Source of the DNA: Rubrivivax sp. SCN 71-131
GTDB taxonomy: Bacteria > Pseudomonadota > Gammaproteobacteria > Burkholderiales > Burkholderiaceae_C
NCBI GenBank assembly: GCA_001724995.1
Contig: MEFD01000026.1
Span: 22,452 to 86,451, forward strand
Reading direction: 5' to 3'
Length of the DNA stretch: 64,000 bases
Shown one piece after another: positions 18,813 through 26,985 of this stretch (within the stretch, counting starts at the first letter, position 1; every line of letters starts with the position of its first letter). Under the pieces are notes generated by a model that saw only the letters and a list, made by a program, of their open reading frames with translations, had not been told where the DNA came from and made no database searches. A program made the translations under genes and the position numbers.

Positions 18813-20375
18813 ATGAGCGCAAAGCACGCCCACAAGGTGCCCACGCACCCGCTGCCGCTGGCCCGGCGGCCCGCGCAACCGCTGCCCGGGCCGAGCGACT
18901 GGTCCTTCGAGCTGATCGAGGACTACCACCGCGTGATCCGCGAAACCGCCGCGCGCTTCGGCCTCGACACCTACCCCAACCAGCTCGAGATCATCACCGC
19001 CGAGCAGATGATGGACGCCTACGCCAGCGTCGGCATGCCGGTGAACTACCGCCACTGGAGCTACGGCAAGGAGTTCATCGCCACCGAGAAGAACTACAAG
19101 CGCGGCGCCATGGGCCTGGCCTACGAGATCGTCATCAACTCCAACCCCTGCATCAGCTACCTGATGGAGGAGAACACGATGGCCATGCAGGCGCTGGTCA
19201 TCGCGCACGCCGCCTACGGCCACAACAGCTTCTTCAAGGGCAACTACCTCTTTCGCATGTGGACCGACGCGACGTCGATCATCGACTACCTCGTCTACGC
19301 CAAGAACTACGTGCGCCAGTGCGAAGACAAGCACGGCATCGACGCCGTCGAGCTCTTCCTCGACAGCTGCCACGCCCTGGCGCACCACGGCGTCGACCGC
19401 TACCGCCGCCCGAGCCGCAAGTCGCTCGCGCAGGAGCTGGCCGAGCGCAAGGACCGCGAGCAGTATGCGCAGCAGCAGGTCAACGACCTCTGGCGCACGC
19501 TGCCGCGCCGCGCAGGGAAGGACAGCGACGAACAGGCGCTCAAGCGCTTCCCCGAAGAGCCGCAGGAGAACCTGCTCTACTTCATCGAGAAGAACGCGCC
19601 GCTGCTCGAACCCTGGCAGCGCGAGATCGTGCGCATCGTGCGCAAGGTCGCGCAGTACTTCTACCCGCAGCGCCAGACGCAGGTGATGAATGAAGGCTGG
19701 GCAACATATTGGCACCACCGCCTGCTCAACCAGATGTACGACGACGGCTACCTCACCGACGGCGTGATGATCGAGTGGCTGAAGTCGCACACCAACGTCA
19801 TCGCGCAGCCGCCGGTCGGCCACCCGGCCTACAGCGGCCTCAACCCCTACGCGCTGGGCTTTGCGATGTACACCGACATCAGGCGCATCTGCGAGCAGCC
19901 CACCGACGAGGATCGCGAGTGGTTCCCCGACATCGCCGGCACGCCCTGGCTGCCGGCACTCGACCACGCGATGCGCAACTACAAGGACGAGAGCTTCATC
20001 GGCCAGTACCTGAGCCCCAAGCTCATGCGCGAGCTGCGCCTCTTTGCCATCCGCGACGACGAGGAGGAATCCGAACTCGAAGTCGCCGCGATCCACGACG
20101 AGAACGGCTACCGCCGCCTGCGCGAAAGCCTCTCACGCCAGTACGACCTGGGTTCGCGCGAGCCCGACATCCAGATCTGGAACGTCAACCTGCGCGGCGA
20201 CCGCAGCCTCACGCTGCGCCACTTCCAGCACAACAAGCGCCCGCTGCACGACTCGGCCGAGGAAGTCATCAAGCACGTCGCCCGCCTCTGGGGCTTCGGC
20301 GTGCAGCTCGAGAGCGTCGACGATGCGGGCAGCGTGACGCGGCAGTGGAGCGTGCCGGCAACGCCGGCCGATTGA
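18813..20375 (+). CDS. spoVR: SpoVR family protein (YcgB)
   Basis: A 520-residue SpoVR-like protein. The ATG at 18813 follows a GGAGGGA ribosome site. Family segments such as DWSFELIEDYHRVIRE, LIMEENT-type SYLMEENTMAMQALVIAHA, ACYGHNSFFKGNYLF-like AAYGHNSFFKGNYLF, and QVMNEGWATYWHH are intact, with conserved His/Glu residues that suggest a metal site. SpoVR is needed for spore cortex formation in Bacillus; in non-sporulating bacteria it accompanies prkA-yeaH as a starvation module. Confidence 0.95.
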   Translation: MSAKHAHKVPTHPLPLARRPAQPLPGPSDWSFELIEDYHRVIRETAARFGLDTYPNQLEIITAEQMMDAYASVGMPVNYRHWSYGKEFIATEKNYKRGAMGLAYEIVINSNPCISYLMEENTMAMQALVIAHAAYGHNSFFKGNYLFRMWTDATSIIDYLVYAKNYVRQCEDKHGIDAVELFLDSCHALAHHGVDRYRRPSRKSLAQELAERKDREQYAQQQVNDLWRTLPRRAGKDSDEQALKRFPEEPQENLLYFIEKNAPLLEPWQREIVRIVRKVAQYFYPQRQTQVMNEGWATYWHHRLLNQMYDDGYLTDGVMIEWLKSHTNVIAQPPVGHPAYSGLNPYALGFAMYTDIRRICEQPTDEDREWFPDIAGTPWLPALDHAMRNYKDESFIGQYLSPKLMRELRLFAIRDDEEESELEVAAIHDENGYRRLRESLSRQYDLGSREPDIQIWNVNLRGDRSLTLRHFQHNKRPLHDSAEEVIKHVARLWGFGVQLESVDDAGSVTRQWSVPATPAD

Positions 20376-20438
20376 TCACGCCCGCGGGGCCCCTCGAACG
20401 ACGGCACGGCCGGCGCCTCTGCCTCGGATCATCGCGTT

Positions 20439-20464
20439 GGATCTGACTCGCCCAAGTCAGATCC
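20439..20464. terminator. Perfect 10-bp hairpin after spoVR (possible terminator)
   Basis: GGATCTGACT at 20439-20448 and AGTCAGATCC at 20455-20464 form a perfect stem with a 6-nt loop, 64 bp after the spoVR stop. No T-tract follows, so termination would not be of the classic intrinsic kind; it may stabilise the 3' end or act as an operator. Confidence 0.5.
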
Positions 20465-20597
20465 TTCACGGACGCGTCAACGTCGCACGTCGAGATTTAT
20501 TACAACTGCAACATTCGGTTCTGGTCGTACCGGCTCCATCGTCCAGAGTTGGATGCCAACCTGTTGATATCAATTGAAGAACCTGGCTTCCCGCGAC

Positions 20598-20613
20598 TGG
20601 TCGAAGGATTGCG
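20598..20613 (+). promoter_or_regulatory. Candidate sigma-54 (-24/-12) promoter of the PEP-CTERM gene
   Basis: TGGTCGAAGGATTGCG keeps the invariant GG and GC of a sigma-54 promoter with exact 10-nt spacing, and TGG and TTGC of the consensus TGGCACG-N4-TTGCA. It ends 54 nt before the ATG at 20668. PEP-CTERM genes in other betaproteobacteria are known to be driven by RpoN with PrsK/PrsR. The middle bases match poorly, so this is only a candidate. The rest of the 292-bp gap is more AT-rich than its surroundings and holds no gene I can support. Confidence 0.4.
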
Positions 20614-20667
20614 CACGGAACTTGCTACCCGCCACTTCGCATCAGCACCATTGACGGAGGCAGGTTC

Positions 20668-21549
20668 ATGTTCAAGAAGTCCCTCGCGATTGCAGCCCTA
20701 CTCGCTGCCGGCTCGGCACTGGCCGATCCCCTGTACGTCAGCTACGACAACTTCAACTACAGCGGTACCGTGACGCGCTACGCCTCCGAGGCCGACGCGA
20801 TCGCCAAGACCAACCCCATCAGCACCGCCTCCATCACGACGGTCTCGAACGACACCCGTTCGACGCTGACCGACGCCCGTGACGGCAACCTCTACGTCGC
20901 CAAGGATGCGTCGGCCTCCTACGACGCCGACCTCGCCTACTTCTCGACGGCCTGGTACTTCACCACCTTCCCCGCCCTCGGCAACGGCTGGGGCAACCCC
21001 AACAACACGAACACCGGCTTCGTTCAGTTCTACGACGGGAGCACCACCCCCACCGTCACGGGCGGCTGGTCGAACAGCCTCACGACCTTCACGGTGGACG
21101 TGAGCGGCGGCGACGGCGACACCGGGAACTACGCGCGCCTTTGGGCCGCGCCCAAGACTGGAGGCCCTTCGGGCGACACCTCCGGCGTCTTTCGGGACTT
21201 CCACCTGAACCTGGTCGCGGACTTTGCCGCCGCCGCCGTGTTCAACCCGACCACGGGCTGGTACGAAGCAGATGCCAATCCCACCGCCCTCAGCGGAACG
21301 GCCACCGGCATCTTCGAGAACCAGTCGACGACGGACGCCTCGCTCAACGGCTTCTACGCCTTCGACTTCAGCTTCGCCCCCGGAAGCTGGGCCAGCGCCA
21401 ACGCTGCAACATGGGGCAGCGGCGCCTACAGCCCAAGCGCCTTCTTCGCCGCCCCGGCTGCCGCCCCGGTGCCCGAGCCTGGCGCGCTCGCCCTGGCCGG
21501 TCTCGCGATAGCCATGCTGAGCCTTGTCCGGCGCCAGCGCAGAAGCTGA
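20668..21549 (+). CDS. PEP-CTERM sorting domain protein 1
   Basis: A 293-residue secreted protein. The signal peptide (KKSLAIAALLAAGSALA) ends near residue 19. The mature part is rich in Ser, Thr, Asn, Gly and aromatic residues, like many extracellular matrix proteins. The C-terminus has the sorting signal: VPEPGALALAGLAIAMLSLV followed by an Arg-rich end. Exosortase (XrtA) cleaves at this signal; no exosortase gene lies in the window, but PrsT at 59.5 kb belongs to the same system. The function of the mature protein is unknown. A strong hairpin follows at 21582. Confidence 0.93.
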   Translation: MFKKSLAIAALLAAGSALADPLYVSYDNFNYSGTVTRYASEADAIAKTNPISTASITTVSNDTRSTLTDARDGNLYVAKDASASYDADLAYFSTAWYFTTFPALGNGWGNPNNTNTGFVQFYDGSTTPTVTGGWSNSLTTFTVDVSGGDGDTGNYARLWAAPKTGGPSGDTSGVFRDFHLNLVADFAAAAVFNPTTGWYEADANPTALSGTATGIFENQSTTDASLNGFYAFDFSFAPGSWASANAATWGSGAYSPSAFFAAPAAAPVPEPGALALAGLAIAMLSLVRRQRRS

Positions 21550-21581
21550 GACCTCGTTCGTGCCCGACGTGGGTGAGTGAA

Positions 21582-21610
21582 ACAAGGGCGGCCCCTTCGG
21601 CCGCCCTTGT
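21582..21610. terminator. Bidirectional hairpin terminator between convergent genes
   Basis: ACAAGGGCGGCC at 21582-21593 and GGCCGCCCTTGT at 21599-21610 form a perfect 12-bp stem with a 5-nt loop, placed between the PEP-CTERM stop (21549) and the end of the left-reading oxidase gene (21616). There is no long T-tract on either side, but the stem is very stable and the site is where a shared terminator is expected. Confidence 0.75.
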
Positions 21611-21615
21611 CGCGT

Positions 21616-23031
21616 TCACAGCGCCAGCATTTTCCCCGGATTCATGATGTTCTTCGGGTCGAGCGCGCGCTTGATCGTGCGCATCACGGCCATCGCGCCC
21701 TCGCCGTGTTCACCGACGAGGTAGGGCATCTTGTGCAGGCCCACGCCGTGTTCGCCGGTGCAGGTGCCGCCCATCTGCTGCGCGCGCTGCACCATGCGTA
21801 CGTTCAGTTCCTCGACCTTCTGCGCCTCCTCGGCGTCGTTCGGGTCGAGCAGCCAGCTCAGGTGGAAGTTGCCGTCGCCGACGTGGCCGACGATCCAGTA
21901 GGGCATGCCCTGGGCCTCGGAATCGGCCATCGCCGCGTTGATGCACTCGGCCAGGCGCGAGATCGGCACGCAGACGTCGCCGGCCTGGCAGCGGCAGCCC
22001 GGGCGCGTCTGCACCGCGGCGAAGTAGGCGTGGTGGCGCGCCGTCCAGAGCTTCGTGCGTTCCTCGGGTGTCGTCGCCCACTGGAAGGCGGTGCCGCCGA
22101 AGTCCTTGGCGATCTCCTGCACCGTCTCGGCCTGCTCCTTGACACCGGCCTCGCTGCCGTGGAACTCCATCAGCAGCATCGGGCTTTCCTGCAGGTTCAG
22201 CTTGTCGTGCTTGTTGACGGCGCGCACGGCGTTGGCGTCGAGCAGCTCGCAGCGCGCGATCGGCACGCCCATCTGGATAATCTGGATCGTCGCGCGCACC
22301 GCGGCGTCGACGCTGCCGAACTGGCAGATCGCCGCGCTCACCGCCTCGGGCAGCGGGTAGAGCTTGAGCGTGATCTCGGTCATCACGCCGAGCGTCCCCT
22401 CGCTGCCGACGAAGAGGCGCGTCAGGTCGTAGCCGGCCGAGCTCTTCTTGGCGCGCGTGCCGGTGCGGATGATCTCGCCGCGGGCCGTGACGACGGTGAG
22501 CGCGAGCACGTTCTCGCGCATGGTGCCGTAGCGCACGGCGTTGGTGCCGCTGGCGCGCGTGGCGCTCATGCCGCCGATCGATGCGTTGGCGCCCGGGTCG
22601 ATCGGGAAGAAAAGGCCGGTGTCGCGGATCTCGCGGTTGAGCTGCTCGCGCGTGACGCCGGGCTGCACGGTCACCGTCAGGTCCTCGGGATGCAGCGCGA
22701 CGATCTTGTCCATGCGCGAGAGGTCGATCGACACCCCGCCGTGCAGCGCCAGCAGATGCCCCTCGACCGAGCTGCCGACGCCGAACGGGATCACCGGCAC
22801 CTCGTGCTGGTCGGCCAGCGCAACCACCGCGGCAACGTCCTCGGTGCTCTCGCAGAAGACCACGACCTCGGGCGGCATCATCGGGTAGACTGACTCGTCG
22901 CGGCCATGCTGCTCGCGCACCGCCTGCGCCGTCGAGCAGCGCTCGCCAAAGCGCGCGCGCAGTGCCTCCAGCATGGCCGGCGGCACCGGGCGCAGCGCTT
23001 GGACGAGGGGATGGGGATGCGGTGCGTTCAT
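21616..23031 (-). CDS. FAD-linked oxidase, D-lactate/glycolate dehydrogenase type
   Basis: A 471-residue flavoprotein. The ATG at 23031 follows a GGAGG ribosome site closely. The FAD-binding type 4 domain (VPVIPFGVGSSVEGHLLALHGG, FFPIDPGANASIGGMSATRASG) and the C-terminal domain (VGHVGDGNFHLSWLL, GTCTGEHGVGLHKM) are complete. The family includes cytochrome-linked D-lactate dehydrogenase and the GlcD subunit of glycolate oxidase; single-gene context and sequence style favour D-lactate dehydrogenase, but the substrate is inferred. Confidence 0.9.
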   Translation of the reverse strand: MNAPHPHPLVQALRPVPPAMLEALRARFGERCSTAQAVREQHGRDESVYPMMPPEVVVFCESTEDVAAVVALADQHEVPVIPFGVGSSVEGHLLALHGGVSIDLSRMDKIVALHPEDLTVTVQPGVTREQLNREIRDTGLFFPIDPGANASIGGMSATRASGTNAVRYGTMRENVLALTVVTARGEIIRTGTRAKKSSAGYDLTRLFVGSEGTLGVMTEITLKLYPLPEAVSAAICQFGSVDAAVRATIQIIQMGVPIARCELLDANAVRAVNKHDKLNLQESPMLLMEFHGSEAGVKEQAETVQEIAKDFGGTAFQWATTPEERTKLWTARHHAYFAAVQTRPGCRCQAGDVCVPISRLAECINAAMADSEAQGMPYWIVGHVGDGNFHLSWLLDPNDAEEAQKVEELNVRMVQRAQQMGGTCTGEHGVGLHKMPYLVGEHGEGAMAVMRTIKRALDPKNIMNPGKMLAL

Positions 23032-23148
23032 GGGGCCTCCGGCCACAGGTGAAGGTTCGAGACGCGCGGGATGCAGGGTCGCGATCCATTGTAGGGATGG
23101 GGTCTTCACGCTGCACGCCGCCAAGGTCCCGCTGCTAGCATGCCCGGC

Positions 23149-23724
23149 ATGGGCAACCGACTCTCCCAGATCGCCACGCGCACCGGCGACGACGGCACGA
23201 CGGGCCTCGGCGACGGCTCGCGCGTGCGCAAGGACGACTTGCGCATCGCCGCCATCGGCGACGTCGACGAGCTCAACTCGAGCCTGGGCGTGATCCTGTG
23301 CGAGCCGCTGCCCGACGACGTGCGGCTGCTGCTGCTCGTCATCCAGCAGGAACTCTTCAATCTCGGCGGCGAGCTCGCGGTCCCCGGCTACGCGCTGGTC
23401 AAGGAAGACGCGGTGGCGCGCCTGGACGAAGCGCTGGCGCACTACAACGCTGCTCTGCCGCGGCTGGCCGAGTTCATCCTGCCCGGCGGCACGCGCAGCG
23501 CGGCGCTGGCGCACATGAGCCGCACCATCGCGCGCCGCGCGGAACGTTCGCTGGTCGCGCTGCAAGCGCAGCAGACCGTCAACGCCAGCCTGCGCCACTA
23601 CCTGAACCGGCTCTCCGACCTGATGTTCGTGCTCGCCCGCGCGCTCAACCGCGCCAACCTCGACGGCCTGGCCGGCGACGACGTCTACTGGAAGAGCGAA
23701 CGGCTGGCGCGCCAGGGCGACTGA
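23149..23724 (+). CDS. PduO-type ATP:cob(I)alamin adenosyltransferase
   Basis: A 191-residue enzyme making adenosylcobalamin. The family marks TRTGDDGTTGLGDGSRV (ATP-binding loop), DELNSSLG, the Arg/Glu motif RRAERS and RHYLNRLSDLMFVLAR are intact. I chose the ATG at 23149 because homologues begin with this NRLSQIATRT sequence; an ATG at 23140 is in frame. A TAGCAT hexamer ends 7 nt before this ATG and there is no ribosome site, hinting at a leaderless mRNA. A 26-bp stretch (23646-23671) is repeated exactly in the PEP-CTERM gene at 27681. Confidence 0.94.
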   Translation: MGNRLSQIATRTGDDGTTGLGDGSRVRKDDLRIAAIGDVDELNSSLGVILCEPLPDDVRLLLLVIQQELFNLGGELAVPGYALVKEDAVARLDEALAHYNAALPRLAEFILPGGTRSAALAHMSRTIARRAERSLVALQAQQTVNASLRHYLNRLSDLMFVLARALNRANLDGLAGDDVYWKSERLARQGD

Positions 23725-23734
23725 AGGCCCGCCA

Positions 23735-24874
23735 TCAGGCAGTGTGCCGGCGCCGCGCGCGCACGGCCGCGGCCAGGATCTGCAGCGCCTGCACCGAATC
23801 GTCCCAGCCGAGGCAGGCATCGGTGATGCTCTGGCCGTAGACCAGCTTGGTCGGGGCGTCCTTGCCGGGCGTGAACTTCTGCGCCCCGGCCTGCAGGTGG
23901 CTCTCGATCATGACGCCGAAAATGCTGCGGCTGCCGGCGCCGAGCTGGGCGCCGATGTCGCGCACGACCTCGACCTGGCGCTGGTGCTGCTTGCTGCTGT
24001 TGGCGTGGCTGGCGTCGATCATCAGGCGGCAGGGCAGCTTGGCCGCCTCCATCTCCTTGCAGGCGGCGGCGACGCTCTCGGCATCGTAGTTGGGCGTCTT
24101 GCCGCCGCGCAGGATGGCGTGGCAGTCCCTGTTGCCCTTGGTCTGCACGATCGCCACCTGGCCGTTCTTGTGCACCGAGAGGAAGTGGTGCGGCTTGGCT
24201 GCGGCCTGGATGGCGTCGCAGGCGATGCGCAGGTTGCCGTCGGTGCCGTTCTTGAAGCCCACCGGCGCCGACAGGCCGGAAGCCAGTTCGCGGTGCACCT
24301 GGCTCTCGGTGGTGCGTGCGCCGATCGCGCCCCAGGTGATGAGGTCGCCGATGTACTGCGGGCTGATGACGTCGAGAAACTCGCTGCCCGCGGGCACGCC
24401 CAGGCGGTTGATGTCGACCAGCAACTGGCGCGCGATGCGCAGGCCCTCGTGGATGCGGTAGCTCTCGTCGAGGTAGGGGTCGTTGATGAGGCCCTTCCAG
24501 CCGACCGTCGTGCGCGGCTTCTCGAAGTAGACGCGCATGACGATCTCCAGATCCTCGGCATGCTGCCTGCGCTCGGCGGCCAGCCGGCGCGCGTACTCGA
24601 GTGCCGCCTCGGGGTTGTGGATCGAGCAGGGGCCGATGACGACCAGCAGCCGGTCGTCCTCGCCCTCCATGATGCGGCGCACGGCCATGCGCGACTGGCT
24701 CACCAGCGTCTCCACCGGCGTGCCGGCGATCGGGAAGAAGCGGATCAGGTGCTCGGGCGGCGGCAGCGGGGTGATGTCGCGGATGCGCTGGTCGTCGGTC
24801 TGGCTGGTCTTCTCGGACAAGGCCAGGCGGCTTTCGCCTTGCGGCGCGCTGCCGGGGGAGGCTTTGGGGCTCAT
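23735..24874 (-). CDS. aroG: 3-deoxy-7-phosphoheptulonate (DAHP) synthase, class I
   Basis: A 379-residue enzyme joining phosphoenolpyruvate and erythrose-4-phosphate, the first step of aromatic amino acid synthesis. GPCSIHNPEAALEYA, KPRTTVGWKGLINDP and IDASHANSSKQH are the family motifs. The N-terminal extension (KTSQTDDQRIRDI) is where feedback inhibitors bind in the AroF/G/H enzymes; which amino acid regulates it cannot be told. Upstream lie an aromatic-rich leader peptide gene (24990-25061) and an intrinsic terminator (24924-24953), so the gene is probably under transcription attenuation. Confidence 0.95.
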   Translation of the reverse strand: MSPKASPGSAPQGESRLALSEKTSQTDDQRIRDITPLPPPEHLIRFFPIAGTPVETLVSQSRMAVRRIMEGEDDRLLVVIGPCSIHNPEAALEYARRLAAERRQHAEDLEIVMRVYFEKPRTTVGWKGLINDPYLDESYRIHEGLRIARQLLVDINRLGVPAGSEFLDVISPQYIGDLITWGAIGARTTESQVHRELASGLSAPVGFKNGTDGNLRIACDAIQAAAKPHHFLSVHKNGQVAIVQTKGNRDCHAILRGGKTPNYDAESVAAACKEMEAAKLPCRLMIDASHANSSKQHQRQVEVVRDIGAQLGAGSRSIFGVMIESHLQAGAQKFTPGKDAPTKLVYGQSITDACLGWDDSVQALQILAAAVRARRRHTA

Positions 24875-24923
24875 CGGGATGCTTTCGAGTGGACAGTGGA
24901 CGGGGAAAGGTGGCCAGCCGGCA

Positions 24924-24953
24924 ACAAAAAAACCGCCGGGTTCGCCGGCGGTT
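24924..24953 (-). terminator. Intrinsic terminator in the aroG leader (attenuator)
   Basis: On the aroG-sense strand, AACCGCCGG (24953-24945) pairs with CCGGCGGTT (24939-24931) around a 5-nt CGAAC loop and runs into seven T residues. This textbook Rho-independent terminator stands 50 nt before the aroG ATG, downstream of the leader peptide stop, which only makes sense as a conditional terminator. CGGCGG in the 3' part of the leader peptide gene (25009-25004) can pair with CCGCCG of the terminator's first arm to make an antiterminator. Confidence 0.88.
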
Positions 24954-24989
24954 CGAAGGGGGTTTGCGCTGCTTGCTTGTCGCGTGCGT

Positions 24990-25061
24990 CTAGGCCTCTC
25001 CAGCCGCCGAATGGGGCGAGATCCAAAAGTACGCAAAGAAATACGAAGCCGCGAGGCGCAT
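24990..25061 (-). CDS. Aromatic-rich leader peptide of the aroG attenuator
   Basis: A 23-codon reading frame starting at the ATG at 25061 and ending at TAG (24990-24992). Residues 7-13 are YFFAYFW: six of seven are the three end products of the pathway whose first enzyme is encoded next. By analogy with trp, phe and his leaders, ribosome stalling at these codons under aromatic amino acid shortage would leave the CGGCGG segment at codons 18-20 free to pair with the terminator arm and let transcription go on into aroG. With plenty of charged tRNA the ribosome reaches the stop, covers that segment, and the terminator forms. The gene is too short for usual gene callers. Confidence 0.85.
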   Translation of the reverse strand: MRLAASYFFAYFWISPHSAAGEA

Positions 25062-25068
25062 GGCGTGA

Positions 25069-25096
25069 AATGTAGCACGTCGGCGCGCGCGCCCAA
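25069..25096 (-). promoter_or_regulatory. Candidate sigma-70 promoter of the aroG leader
   Basis: On the minus strand, TTGGGC (25096-25091) and TACATT (25074-25069) are 16 bp apart. The predicted start of transcription falls at about 25062, next to the leader peptide ATG, so the leader mRNA would have almost no 5' untranslated region. The remaining DNA up to 25206 holds nothing else I can support. Confidence 0.5.
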
Positions 25097-25206
25097 GGGC
25101 AACGATCGTGCACAGGCCCAGGCCATCCCGGTGCGCGCGCGCGGGATCGCGTTTTCCGGGCATGGGCTGAGTCAGCACGCTTTGCGCGTGGAGCCGCGAC
25201 CATCGG

Positions 25207-26940
25207 TCAGCCGGCCGGGGCGCGCGGCAAGGCCGTGGCCAGCGCCTCGAAGCGGGGCGTGCCGTGCAGCGCGTCGAAGGCGGGCGTCAGGCGCAGGAAC
25301 GGCCACGAGCTGGTGCGCTCCTGGGCGGCGGCCTCCAGGGCGTCCAGGGCCGTGGCGTGGCGGCTCGCTGCTGCCGCGGCGCGCGCGCGCGTCCAGGGCG
25401 CGATTCGCTGGCCGGTGCCCAGTTGAAGCAGGGCGTCGTCGTGGGCGCGCGCGGCGTCGCTGTTGCCGCAGGCGGCCTCCACCAGCGCGGCAGTTTCGAG
25501 CCACGCGGCTTCGCCCGGCCCTGAGGGCTGCGTCCGCGCGAGCTGTTCGCGCGCTGCAGCGTGCTGACCGTCGAGCGCGAGCGCCCAGGCCAGGCGTAGC
25601 TGGCTGGGACGTTGGTCGACGGCCAGTTCGAGCGTGCGGCGCAGCGCCAGCACCGCCTGGTCGGGGCGGCGTTGCAGCATCATGTGATCGCCCACGTTTA
25701 TGTTGACGCCGACGTCGAAGGGATCGACCAGCAGCGCCTGCCCGATCCATCCCCGGGCGTCGTCGAAGCGATGGCAGACGGCCGACACGCTGGCCATCTG
25801 CACCATCGCCAGGCTGTAGCTGGGCAATGCGGTCAGCGCACGGGTGAGGTCGTCCTGCGCGCCGGCGAAGTCGAGTTCGAAGAAGAAACGCAACGCGCCG
25901 CGCGTCGACAGGCCGATGCCGAGGTCAGGGTCGAGCGTCAGGGCGCGATCGAGATGCGCCTGGCAGGGCCCGAGCATGGCCTGCACCGGTTCTGCGCCGT
26001 AGTGCATCAGCAGCATCTCGCACTCGGCGCGCGAGGCCCAGGCCGCGGCGAACGCCGGCGCCGCGGCGCTCACGCTGGACATCGCCCCGATGGCCTCGCG
26101 CAGCGCGGGCACGGTGCGTCGACTCATGAAATGGCGTCCGCGCAGGTAGGCGCGCATCGCCGCCGGCACCAGCGGCGGCGGCGGGGCGGGTGCGGGGGCG
26201 CCTTCGCGCCCGAGCCGGGCCCGGATCGCATCAGCGACCCGGGCTGCGATCTCGTTCTGCAGCGCCAGCAGGTCCTGCAGTTCGCAGGTGTAGTCGGCGG
26301 CCCAGAGGTGGGCGTCGGTACGGGCATCGATGAGCTGGGCAACAACCTGCACGCGGTCGCCGGACTGCAGCACGGTGCCTTCCACCAGCCAGTCGGCGCC
26401 GCTGCGACCGGCCACCTCGGCGATGCTGATGGCTGCGTCCCTGAACTGCATCGACGTGGTGCGCGAGAGGATGCGCAGGCCGCGCAGCTCGCTCAAGCGC
26501 AGGATCAGCAGCTCGGTCACGCCCTCGGCCACGACGGTGTCGGGACCGGTCGACAGCGCGCGAAACGGCAGCACCAGCAGGGCCTCGAGCTTGGGTGGCG
26601 CGTCGAGGGCGGCGGCGGTCAGCGGCTGCGGCACCAGGCACAACCGGTAGCCGCGCTTGGGTATCGTTTCCAGCACTGCCGGCGAGCGCGGGTCTTCAGC
26701 GAGCGCGCAGCGCAGTTGCCCGATGCAGCGCGTCAGCGCGTCCTGCGTCACCCAGCCGCGGGGCCAGACGGCCTTCTCGATCTGGTCCCTGGCGCAAACG
26801 CTTGGCGCATGGCGCGCCAGCTCGAGCAGCACCTCCATCGCCTTGGGTTCGACGCGCAGCGCGCCGTCCGGGCCACGCACCCGGCCCTGCAGGGGATGAA
26901 CCTCGTGATGCCCGAGCCGGAAACCCGCAGACCAGTCCAT
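25207..26940 (-). CDS. Winged-helix (OmpR/CadC-type) transcriptional regulator with TPR domain
   Basis: A 577-residue protein. The N-terminal 100 residues are a trans_reg_C winged helix (VEPKAMEVLLELARHAPSVCARDQIEKAVW ... ETIPKRGYRL in pieces), as in CadC and ToxR. A TolB/adenylate-cyclase-associated type segment follows (LLVLPFRALSTGPDTVVAEGVTELL, VEGTVLQSGDRVQVVAQLID), then TPR-like helices to the end. I see no membrane span, so unlike CadC it is probably cytoplasmic. It is divergent from a PEP-CTERM gene with only 45 bp between starts, so it likely controls that gene, itself, or both. Confidence 0.85.
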   Translation of the reverse strand: MDWSAGFRLGHHEVHPLQGRVRGPDGALRVEPKAMEVLLELARHAPSVCARDQIEKAVWPRGWVTQDALTRCIGQLRCALAEDPRSPAVLETIPKRGYRLCLVPQPLTAAALDAPPKLEALLVLPFRALSTGPDTVVAEGVTELLILRLSELRGLRILSRTTSMQFRDAAISIAEVAGRSGADWLVEGTVLQSGDRVQVVAQLIDARTDAHLWAADYTCELQDLLALQNEIAARVADAIRARLGREGAPAPAPPPPLVPAAMRAYLRGRHFMSRRTVPALREAIGAMSSVSAAAPAFAAAWASRAECEMLLMHYGAEPVQAMLGPCQAHLDRALTLDPDLGIGLSTRGALRFFFELDFAGAQDDLTRALTALPSYSLAMVQMASVSAVCHRFDDARGWIGQALLVDPFDVGVNINVGDHMMLQRRPDQAVLALRRTLELAVDQRPSQLRLAWALALDGQHAAAREQLARTQPSGPGEAAWLETAALVEAACGNSDAARAHDDALLQLGTGQRIAPWTRARAAAAASRHATALDALEAAAQERTSSWPFLRLTPAFDALHGTPRFEALATALPRAPAG

Positions 26941-26985
26941 CGGCGAATCCTCGGAAAAGCATCGGCCGCGCCCCGGCCAACGGTC

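Noticed and set aside
20549..20773. 74-codon plus-strand frame overlapping the start of the PEP-CTERM gene
   Set aside because: It is out of frame with the signal peptide of the real gene, lacks a ribosome site and spans the likely promoter.
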